IMG/VR virus record: IMGVR_UViG_3300024346_000247
Location: 1 to 35,073 of that record
Source: a virus
Strand: one strand, 5' to 3'
Length of the DNA: 35,073 nt
The number at the start of each line of letters is the position of its first letter. Position 1 is the first letter of the stretch. Below the pieces are notes generated by a model. It ran no database searches, was not told the origin of the DNA, and worked only from the letters and a program-made list of their open reading frames with translations. Below are positions 28,853-35,073 of this stretch, piece by piece. The position numbers were made by a program, and so were the translations under genes.

Positions 28853-30142
28853 TTAAAATATAGTATTACTCATGTCAGTTTTTAAATTCCTAATACTATC
28901 TTCGTATTCCTTAAGTTTATTACCATATGATGGATTATCTGAACCAAATAAGTATTCAAATCCAGCAGGTACAGCAGCAAAACCAGTTTCGGCCATCTGT
29001 TGAGCTGTTAGTCCTCCCATTTTTAAAGCATTACCAATGCCACTCACAAAACGTCCAGCCCTTGATCCTTCAGGATTAGAAGGTACTACACTTTGAAGTT
29101 CAGCATTTGTTACTGCATTAGAATCTTGGTTAGTGCCTGATGCTTGACCATCTAGAGGTTCAATTGCATAGCCTGGTGGAAGAGCAGAATTACCGCCTTG
29201 GGCACCCTCAGGATTAATACTTATGTCTCTAAGCGTTTGCATTCCTTCTATGCGTAGATGAGAAGGATTATCTACACGAGTTGCACTGCCATTAAACCAT
29301 CCGCTTTTCTTATATAATTGTCCATCGACAAATACTAGATCATTTGTATCCATGTACTCTTGTGCACTTTGGAGCTTCTTTGCGCTAACAGGATCTCGTT
29401 GGTACATTGCGGCAACTGCCCTGTCCTCAGCGGACCTTGCAATTTCCATGCGTTGGACTCTTTCCTTTTGAGTTTGCCCAGCTAAAATAACCGCTCGTGC
29501 CTCTTGAGCATCGGCTCGTAAACCAGCCTTCTCTTGCTGATTCATGGAAGCTATAGAACTAGCTATACCTTGCTCAGCCACTGCGTCTGCTCTGGCATCA
29601 GCGTTGGCCGCAATACTTGTAGCTTGCTCGGTTTGCAGATTCCTAAGTCCTATGCCTTTACGTAGCATGGGATTTGTGGCCACACTTTGAGCCAAGTTTT
29701 CCTTTGCTTGCAATGCTGCGGTTTGAGCCGAAGATAATTGAGAATCAAACAATGATCCACGTTGACCTATTTGTTGTTCCAGGGATTGATTTGCTAATTC
29801 TAGAGCCTTTACTCTACCCTCTTGCATTTGACTTGCGGAGGTCATGTCTTGTATCAACTTGTTCATGCCTAGTAACTTACTTCCGCCACCAGCTCCTTTT
29901 ACACCTTTCCTAATTTCTTCTGGTGTTGCATTTCCAAAGGCTCCCGTCTGCACAAGGAAATCAACCATTCCATCTTCATTGGCTTTATCCTCTTTTTTCT
30001 TCTGATACTTCTCAATGCCTTCACCGATCTGCTGACCAAGGTTAGCTAGTGCGTTAGCTCGTATGTTAGCGGCGTTTGTAAAGCCGCTGTAATCCGCCTG
30101 CATTAGACGGGGATCTACTTGTGTACCTGCTTGAAATGCCAT
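28853..30142 (-). CDS. Internal virion protein, coiled-coil type, 429 aa
   Basis: The product is Ala/Gln/Glu-rich and predicted helical over most of its length (ANALANLGQQIGEGIEKYQK, LELANQSLEQQIGQ, IASSIASMNQQEKAGLRADA). It has no enzymatic motif that I recognise, and a C-terminal region with Gly/Ala hydrophobic segments (GFAAVPAGFEYLFG). By place (between another virion protein and the giant ejection protein) it corresponds to the T7 gp15-type internal core protein, which passes into the host during DNA ejection. Sequence similarity is not claimed. The leader is A/T-rich without Shine-Dalgarno. Confidence 0.65.
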   Translation of the reverse strand: MAFQAGTQVDPRLMQADYSGFTNAANIRANALANLGQQIGEGIEKYQKKKEDKANEDGMVDFLVQTGAFGNATPEEIRKGVKGAGGGSKLLGMNKLIQDMTSASQMQEGRVKALELANQSLEQQIGQRGSLFDSQLSSAQTAALQAKENLAQSVATNPMLRKGIGLRNLQTEQATSIAANADARADAVAEQGIASSIASMNQQEKAGLRADAQEARAVILAGQTQKERVQRMEIARSAEDRAVAAMYQRDPVSAKKLQSAQEYMDTNDLVFVDGQLYKKSGWFNGSATRVDNPSHLRIEGMQTLRDISINPEGAQGGNSALPPGYAIEPLDGQASGTNQDSNAVTNAELQSVVPSNPEGSRAGRFVSGIGNALKMGGLTAQQMAETGFAAVPAGFEYLFGSDNPSYGNKLKEYEDSIRNLKTDMSNTIF

Positions 30143-30144
30143 AA

Positions 30145-31533
30145 CTATTTAATCTTTGTATTCATCCAGTTGCGGATGATTGATTTGATACGAGGTTTAT
30201 TGGAGATGAACTTAGCAAAGCGTTCGCCGTACTTTAAGTACAGCTTACGGAACCAGCTTGGGGAATCGTTAAGCATCCATTCACGGAACTGCATCCACTT
30301 GCCGCTTTCAATTCCGTAGACCTCACGGGCTACCCAGCAGGCGGCTATCATTCCGCCAGCAATACTACCAGCTGCACCCATTATTCCTGCCTGCCCTGCT
30401 GCCTTAGCCTGAGCCTGCATACCTTGGAACGTAACGTCCTGACCACGCTGTTGCATAGCCATATTCAACCCTACATTAGGATCGAACAACTGAGGTCCCA
30501 TAGGTCCTGCTGCGCCCTGCTGTGCCTGTCCTAGCATTTGACCGCCAAGGTTAATAGATGAAGAAGGGCGACCTAAGATAGTCATACCTACGTCACCAGC
30601 AAGCTGACGGTTCATACCGAAAGCCTGTTGTCCCATACCTGCTGCTTGACCACGAAGGCCAGATAGGTACTGCTCACGTCCAAGTAGTTGCCCAGCAACT
30701 GCACTCTGGTCCGTTACACGGCCCTGACGTTGTGCCATTCCTAGTGCCTGCTGATCTACTAGACGTTGTTGCTCTGGGTTAAGACCCTGAGAACGCTGAT
30801 AAAGATCCTCAGCCATAGCAGTCTGCTGCTCGGCTAGTCCTGTGCTGTAGGGGTCAGCTTCACGGTAGGCCTCTACTACTTGAGGAGCGAACTCCTGTAG
30901 TGCGCCTACATCTGACTCACGCTGCAACTGCAACTGCTCACGTTGCAACTTGCCTGCACGGGTTGACTGCTCTTCAAGGAGTTCAAACAATCCAGGAGTA
31001 CCCCCAAGGGTAGGAGACATACCTTGCATCTGTGTCTCGATCTGTGCAATACGTACTGCACTATCCTTACCTGGATCTCCAGCGGCAGCAATGTACTCAG
31101 CTCTTTTCTTGGCTTGCTCCCTATCGTAAGCCGACGACCCACCGCCTTTGCGACCTCGCAGACCACTCGAACGCTTCTTGCTGGGGAATAGACTATTAGC
31201 AGAAGCTTCAATAGCAGCCTTACGCTCAGAGCTGCTCATTGTTTCGTATTCCTGTCCTGCCTTAAGTCCAGCTAGTTCATTCTTTAGGCGTTCGTACTCA
31301 GGGTTGACTGTCCCACCTTCAATACCACGGGCCATTACGCCAATGTCAGCTAGCTCTAGGGCGGTGTACTGCGGACGGTACGTCCGTTCAGCACCAATCA
31401 ATCGCTCCTGCAAGCGAGGGTCCGTGATGCCCTGGTAAGAGCCACTAAAGCTCTTGCCGAATAAGTATTCACCCATTGACTTTCCAGGGTCAATTGGTGG
31501 TGGTGCTGATGATCCGCCTTTTCCGCCTCCCAT
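30145..31533 (-). CDS. Internal virion protein with conserved basic C-terminus, 462 aa
   Basis: It starts with a Gly-rich linker (MGGGKGGSSAPPPIDPGKSM), then long Gln/Glu/Arg helices (LEEQSTRAGKLQREQLQLQR), a Gln/Gly/Met-rich region (GMGQQAFGMNRQLAGDVGMT), a hydrophobic helix near residue 395 (GIMGAAGSIAGGMIAACWVA), and a basic C-terminus (SWFRKLYLKYGERFAKFISN). The WVAREVYG plus LYLKYGERFA end is one I recall from virion proteins of many tailed phages. The hydrophobic helix may insert in the membrane during ejection. It directly precedes the coiled-coil protein gene. Confidence 0.65.
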   Translation of the reverse strand: MGGGKGGSSAPPPIDPGKSMGEYLFGKSFSGSYQGITDPRLQERLIGAERTYRPQYTALELADIGVMARGIEGGTVNPEYERLKNELAGLKAGQEYETMSSSERKAAIEASANSLFPSKKRSSGLRGRKGGGSSAYDREQAKKRAEYIAAAGDPGKDSAVRIAQIETQMQGMSPTLGGTPGLFELLEEQSTRAGKLQREQLQLQRESDVGALQEFAPQVVEAYREADPYSTGLAEQQTAMAEDLYQRSQGLNPEQQRLVDQQALGMAQRQGRVTDQSAVAGQLLGREQYLSGLRGQAAGMGQQAFGMNRQLAGDVGMTILGRPSSSINLGGQMLGQAQQGAAGPMGPQLFDPNVGLNMAMQQRGQDVTFQGMQAQAKAAGQAGIMGAAGSIAGGMIAACWVAREVYGIESGKWMQFREWMLNDSPSWFRKLYLKYGERFAKFISNKPRIKSIIRNWMNTKIK

Positions 31534-31537
31534 AATA

Positions 31538-32020
31538 TTATATTCCTAAGATTTTGTTGAATAATGCAGTGCTGTATACCACTTTAGTGGGAGCACCTTG
31601 CCTGTATCGTATGCCCAGTAGTTTCTTTTGCATAACCTCAGGGCATTGAATAATGAAGTTATGTGTCATTTGTTTAAAAGTTTGATTGTCCTCCGCAAAT
31701 AGGAAGGCCATAAAGATTGCATTGCCGTCTTCCTTGTCCGACTCCCAGTTCTGAACAAAGAACCAGTCATCGTCCTTGTCGCAATTATACCACATAAAGA
31801 CACCTAGGATATTACCCTCTGCGTCCTGCTCTACAATGAAGGTATCCTTGGCCATATGGTAGGCCACAAGAAGTTGTATTAAGTCACGAGGCCATCCGTC
31901 CAGTACCTTGCCGTTCTCCTTTTCAATACAGAAGTCCACTACCTTGTCGATAAAGACAAGGGCTTCCTTTTGCGTAGCGTTTTGCAACGCTAGTTGTACT
32001 GATTGAAGGAGGGGGTTCAT
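31538..32020 (-). CDS. Late protein, 160 aa, unknown
   Basis: The product has an alpha/beta pattern: LLVAYHMAKDTFIVEQDAEG, NILGVFMWYNCDKDDDWFFV, then a conserved-looking end RQGAPTKVVYSTALFNKILG. The core (strand, WYN, strand, helix) vaguely recalls an acyltransferase fold but no acetyl-CoA motif is visible, so I do not assign one. By position it could be a small T7 gp13-like virion assembly protein. Its first codons are duplicated upstream as a ten-residue mini-frame (32021-32053). Confidence 0.55.
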   Translation of the reverse strand: MNPLLQSVQLALQNATQKEALVFIDKVVDFCIEKENGKVLDGWPRDLIQLLVAYHMAKDTFIVEQDAEGNILGVFMWYNCDKDDDWFFVQNWESDKEDGNAIFMAFLFAEDNQTFKQMTHNFIIQCPEVMQKKLLGIRYRQGAPTKVVYSTALFNKILGI

Positions 32021-32054
32021 TTATCGCAACTCTGTCTGAAGGAGGGGGTTCATT
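32004..32054 (-). repeat. In-frame 33-bp duplication creating a ten-codon mini-ORF
   Basis: An 18-bp perfect repeat stands at 32004-32021 and 32037-32054 (period 33 bp = 11 codons). On the minus strand the upstream copy encodes MNPLLQTELR and stops at TAA (32023-32021), directly before ATG 32020 of the 160-aa gene, which also starts MNPLLQ. It looks like a duplication of the gene start that gained a stop. The mini-ORF could act as a translated leader. Confidence 0.65.
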
Positions 32055-32057
32055 AGG

Positions 32058-32771
32058 TTAGTTAATAATTGCTCCCTTTATAATCGCTTGATTTGAAGTA
32101 CCACCACTAAATCTGAGATCAAAACTTCCCTGATTTTCATTAATTGGTAAGTTATATGTTGCTGAATTTTTTCCCTTGTTATTATCAAAGCCATAAACGT
32201 GACTATACGCTATGAAGGTTTCCGTATTATTTGGCAATGTAACTGTAATATAGGAAGCATTTTCATTATCATCTCCTACGAAGGCTTCAATTACAATTGT
32301 AGTGATTTTAGTTGTATCAAAGTCTACATCAGAAGAAGTAAAATCAGCTATATTCCAAGTTAATGTTTGAGCCGTTAAGTTACCAGAATTTAAGGCGTGA
32401 GTTCCACCAGTAAGGGTAATAAATTTGGATCGTGGAGTAGTGGTTGAGTCCACATAAGCCTTAATGCTTTCGGAAGTAGCCAAGGTAGTAGCAGTAGCCG
32501 TAGCCATTGTGTCATCGTCGATAACATCAGCAAGTTTTGCAAAGGTCACGTTGGCATCTTTAATCTTGGCTGTTTCTACAGCATCCGTAGCCAGCTTAGC
32601 AGTAGTAATACCGCTGTCCGCTACTACAATCTGACTAGCAGAATTAACTGTAGTCGAGGCACTGTCAGCAGCTGACTGGTTAAACGTAGCTAGTTCCAAC
32701 AGGTTATTAATCTTGTCAGCCGTAAGTTGTTCTCCGTTAGAGAACGCTGTTCCTTTATTTATAATGGGCAT
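32058..32771 (-). CDS. Tail-fibre-like protein, 237 aa
   Basis: The N-terminal region has the TTAKLATDAVETAKIKDANV type of repeat that is very common in marine phage tail fibres, and then ATTLATSESIKAYVDSTTT, shared with the next gene upstream. The rest is a beta-rich, cysteine-free domain (FITLTGGTHALNSGNLTAQT, TTIVIEAFVGDDNENASY) typical of fibre or spike tips. The upstream gene 32809-33480 looks like a diverged paralogue. Its place between tail and ejection genes fits receptor binding. Confidence 0.7.
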   Translation of the reverse strand: MPIINKGTAFSNGEQLTADKINNLLELATFNQSAADSASTTVNSASQIVVADSGITTAKLATDAVETAKIKDANVTFAKLADVIDDDTMATATATTLATSESIKAYVDSTTTPRSKFITLTGGTHALNSGNLTAQTLTWNIADFTSSDVDFDTTKITTIVIEAFVGDDNENASYITVTLPNNTETFIAYSHVYGFDNNKGKNSATYNLPINENQGSFDLRFSGGTSNQAIIKGAIIN

Positions 32772-32808
32772 AATTTAAATTGTTAAGCTGGTTGAAAGAG
32801 TAGGTGCA

Positions 32809-33480
32809 TTAGCGAAAGACTGCAACGTCTACAATTACCTGATCTATAAGACCACCACTAGGTCCGCTGCCAGTAGTTTTAATTTGAAAACTGGAAGTTG
32901 TTTTACTGAAAGTTTGGAATGCTGATATATAGGCATTACCAGTTTGACCAGAAAATGTACCACCGACAACTAGGCTGTAGTTTACATCAGGCATATCTAC
33001 ATCAAAATTAAAAGTATAAGTACCAGTTGAATTTTTGGTTACACTGGCAATATTGGCTCCATTATTAAGCGCACCAGTAGATCCGTTATAAGATGCAAAA
33101 GCCCTGCAACCATAGTAAGGAGCAGTACCTGTAGTTTTAGTAATACTAGAACTATCTACATAAGCCTTAATGCTTTGGTCCGTAGCTAGGGTAATAGCTG
33201 ATGCGCCAGAAAGGTCATCATTATCATTAATAGTAACCTCTTCAGCTACGCCTGCACCCGCTGTAGTACGACCTAAAACTCTCAATGGAGCAGAGATGTT
33301 TTCAATTTTAGCTTTAGTTACTCCTGCGTCCTTAATACCAAGCTTGCCGTCACCCTTTAGCTCAAGGCTTGTGCCGTCAACTGGGTCGCTAAATGTAGCT
33401 GCATCCGCAACAGCATTAAGAGTTGTTGATGTAACCGCATCGGTTGCACCAAATGATCCGTTTGTAGTAATGATTGCCAT
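32809..33480 (-). CDS. Tail-fibre-like protein, paralogue, 223 aa
   Basis: The product starts MAIITTNGSFGATDAVTSTT, then GDGKLGIKDAGVTKAKIENI and SAITLATDQSIKAYVDSSSI. The last block is shared with the 237-aa protein (pattern ATLATxxSIKAYVDS), while the C-terminal beta domain differs (YYGCRAFASYNGSTGALNNG, TYTFNFDVDMPDVNYSLVVG). A common N-terminal anchor with different tips is the usual form of fibre paralogues. It lies directly after the tail protein gene, 3 nt from its stop. Confidence 0.7.
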   Translation of the reverse strand: MAIITTNGSFGATDAVTSTTLNAVADAATFSDPVDGTSLELKGDGKLGIKDAGVTKAKIENISAPLRVLGRTTAGAGVAEEVTINDNDDLSGASAITLATDQSIKAYVDSSSITKTTGTAPYYGCRAFASYNGSTGALNNGANIASVTKNSTGTYTFNFDVDMPDVNYSLVVGGTFSGQTGNAYISAFQTFSKTTSSFQIKTTGSGPSGGLIDQVIVDVAVFR

Positions 33481-33483
33481 ATC

Positions 33484-35073
33484 TTATATTGCTGTATTTG
33501 TTGATCTAAATGCTTCAGCTGCACCAACCTTAATTGCTCTGAACCTAGGGCGGCCAACTGTATTGTTAAGTGTTACTTGCATTCCGTACGCTCGATTGTT
33601 ACCTATTCTACCACGTATGGAAACATCCTCGTCAATAGCTAGGTTAGTACCTGAGTTTAATTCATTCAGTGTACCAAGATTTACTACTGCGTCAATGTTT
33701 TCTAGCTCTGCGCTAATGCTCAGGTCGGACTCATTATCCACAGATGACTGCACGTGCAGCTCAAAGTTGTTCCAACGCTTGCGGTTCATACTTCCCATTG
33801 TGAACTGCCTTGTGGTAACGGAGGCTGGTATGTCGTGCTGTACGGCTAACTCTTGACCCTCTACTGGGATTTCAGTAGCAAGCAAGTCCACTGCATCTAC
33901 ACGGGCATCTAGCTTGTGCAGACCACCGAGTGTATTTACTGCATAAACCGCACGGGCATTCTCCTTACCAGCAACAATCAAGTTGGCTATGTTCCAGTTG
34001 GAGTCCGAGGTGCTGTCGATACTTTCCCACTGCTTGTTAAGAAAGTTGAAAATTAAGATAGCGTTGTTGACTTGGCTGCCATCCAGAGGGACCGCTATGT
34101 AGTACCTATTGTCAAAGTATACTGCTACGCTCTTGTCCCACACGCTTCTATTAATCCGCTCTATAGTTGGATTAATGCTTGAGCTTAGTGGCACTTCGTT
34201 GCCACGCAGATTGTAAAGGTCCTGGAAGTTAGCACCGTATACACCGTTGTCCGAAAGGAACATTACGTTGTTACCTATCTGCACAATGCTCTGCCTTGCT
34301 ACGCACCCTACTTCATTGGTGATTAATTGAACTGATGCACCCTGTCCAGCACCACTCACTAAGTGAATACTATTGCGGTTAAACACCAGTAGCTTGTCAT
34401 CCGAGAAGGAGTGCAGGGCTACGTTAAAGTCCGCTGTACCTGCATTAAACCTGTACTGTCCGTAGATTTGATCGTATGTATCCGAGTCCAAGATGTCAGA
34501 AATAATTACTTCGTCTAGGATCTTGCGGTAAGTAAAGGTATCAACTGCATCGTCTACGCTGTACTTGAATGGCATTACCAGCCTACGCTGGTGATATGCT
34601 GCGTACTCTGGTGCAGGCATATGAGTAAACCCAAGGCCCTGAGATACGTGCTGCTGGAAAATAACATTAGTCAAATTAGAGGCATCTGGTTCTTGAACGT
34701 AGAACTCAAGCTCAAAGTTAGTTTCGTCCCTAGAAGATATTACGTAGTCTGTTCCTACCGTGAAGGTAGATGCGCCATTGTCTTCAATCTCGATTATGTC
34801 TCCTACTTTAGTCCCGTTCATATCGGCTAAAGAGTTGAACTCAGCCGTTGCCTTACCGTCCGTTATGTGGACTTTCTGGGGAGCAAGCTGCGTGGGCTGG
34901 CTGTATGCTCCACTAGCTACTAGCTTGAACCCTGGAGATATAAGTGAAAGTGCGCTGACCGTATAAGTAGCTGCTGCTTGAAAAGCAGCTGGAAGGTCAT
35001 ACGTAAAACTAGTAGTACTAGGTACTGTATTAACAACCCAAGTTCCATTGGGGTCCTCGTGAATTACAGGGGA
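33484..35073 (-). CDS. Tail (stabilisation/propeller-like) protein, partial at the right edge
   Basis: The frame stays open to the right edge, so at least 529 residues of the C-terminal part are seen and the start is outside the window. The internal Met at 34821 is not the start. Repeated strand patterns (FSDDKLLVFNRNSIHLVSGA, IGNNVMFLSDNGVYGANFQD, SVAVYFDNRYYIAVPLDGSQ, ILIFNFLNKQWESID) look like beta-propeller blades. This matches the family of podovirus tail or packaged-DNA stabilisation proteins below the connector (T7 gp12 / P22 gp10-like place). The fibre genes follow. Confidence 0.7.
   Translation of the reverse strand, partial: SPVIHEDPNGTWVVNTVPSTTSFTYDLPAAFQAAATYTVSALSLISPGFKLVASGAYSQPTQLAPQKVHITDGKATAEFNSLADMNGTKVGDIIEIEDNGASTFTVGTDYVISSRDETNFELEFYVQEPDASNLTNVIFQQHVSQGLGFTHMPAPEYAAYHQRRLVMPFKYSVDDAVDTFTYRKILDEVIISDILDSDTYDQIYGQYRFNAGTADFNVALHSFSDDKLLVFNRNSIHLVSGAGQGASVQLITNEVGCVARQSIVQIGNNVMFLSDNGVYGANFQDLYNLRGNEVPLSSSINPTIERINRSVWDKSVAVYFDNRYYIAVPLDGSQVNNAILIFNFLNKQWESIDSTSDSNWNIANLIVAGKENARAVYAVNTLGGLHKLDARVDAVDLLATEIPVEGQELAVQHDIPASVTTRQFTMGSMNRKRWNNFELHVQSSVDNESDLSISAELENIDAVVNLGTLNELNSGTNLAIDEDVSIRGRIGNNRAYGMQVTLNNTVGRPRFRAIKVGAAEAFRSTNTAI

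Noticed and set aside
31538-32020. GNAT acetyltransferase call for the 160-aa late protein
   Set aside because: Only a vague alpha/beta pattern is seen; the acetyl-CoA binding motif is not visible.
33170-33856. 228-aa open frame on the plus strand opposite fibre and tail genes
   Set aside because: It spans two genes on the other strand, has Ser/Leu/Val-rich shadow composition, and no leader.

Overview
The window is a fragment of a tailed double-stranded DNA phage (Caudoviricetes) with a short-tail, podovirus-like gene set: terminases, a P22-like portal, an SU10-type major capsid protein, a connector, a stabilisation/propeller-type tail protein, and very large internal virion (ejection) proteins. 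I see no contractile sheath, tape measure, integrase, DNA polymerase, primase or RNA polymerase. The host cannot be named from the sequence. Most genes lack a clear Shine-Dalgarno and start behind A/T-rich leaders (often AACTATG), which suggests a host lineage with low Shine-Dalgarno use.

Layout. (1) 1-9702, minus strand: a packaging and head operon read leftwards (TerS, a 43-aa basic protein, TerL, two small proteins, portal, small protein, scaffold, major capsid, terminator, small protein, connector, two beta-rich proteins, holin-like protein, a partial membrane protein running off the left edge). (2) 9703-11124: a 1.4-kb non-coding control region with outward-facing candidate promoters, three copies of a 14-bp palindrome, a degenerate array of ATAAGC-type boxes phased at 38 bp, a TCTAC microsatellite and four 21-22-bp iteron-like repeats. 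(3) 11125-20332, plus strand: the early operon. It starts with many tiny unrecognised genes, the first ones separated by repeated terminators and repeated leaders, then a secreted lytic transglycosylase, a RecB/Cas4-like nuclease, a second PD-(D/E)XK-like protein, an endonuclease VII-like protein, an ERF annealing protein, an Nmad1-like protein, a DnaB helicase and a DnaA domain IV-like protein. (4) 20333-21471: an accessory patch with a candidate structured RNA between 24-bp direct repeats, a reverse-oriented secreted protein (moron-like), one more nuclease-like gene, and a strong terminator. (5) 21472-35073, minus strand: the tail and ejection part of the late operon (tail protein running off the right edge, two fibre-like proteins, a 160-aa protein, three internal virion proteins, the last of 2,444 aa).

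Both window ends lie inside the minus-strand late operon. Reading leftwards from 9702 through 1 and then from 35073 down to 21472 gives the normal podovirus late order, so the genome is probably circular or circularly permuted and the ends are assembly or cut points. Directly joining the ends does not give the tail gene a start codon, so some sequence is probably missing.

How it may work (inference). Replication would rely on host polymerase and primase. The phage supplies DnaB, a translationally coupled DnaA-like DNA-binding protein that might recognise the iterons, and a nuclease plus ERF recombination pair. Late transcription would start from the TTGACA-type promoter ahead of TerS and be boosted by internal extended -10 promoters before the scaffold/capsid genes and the gene at 1016-1273.
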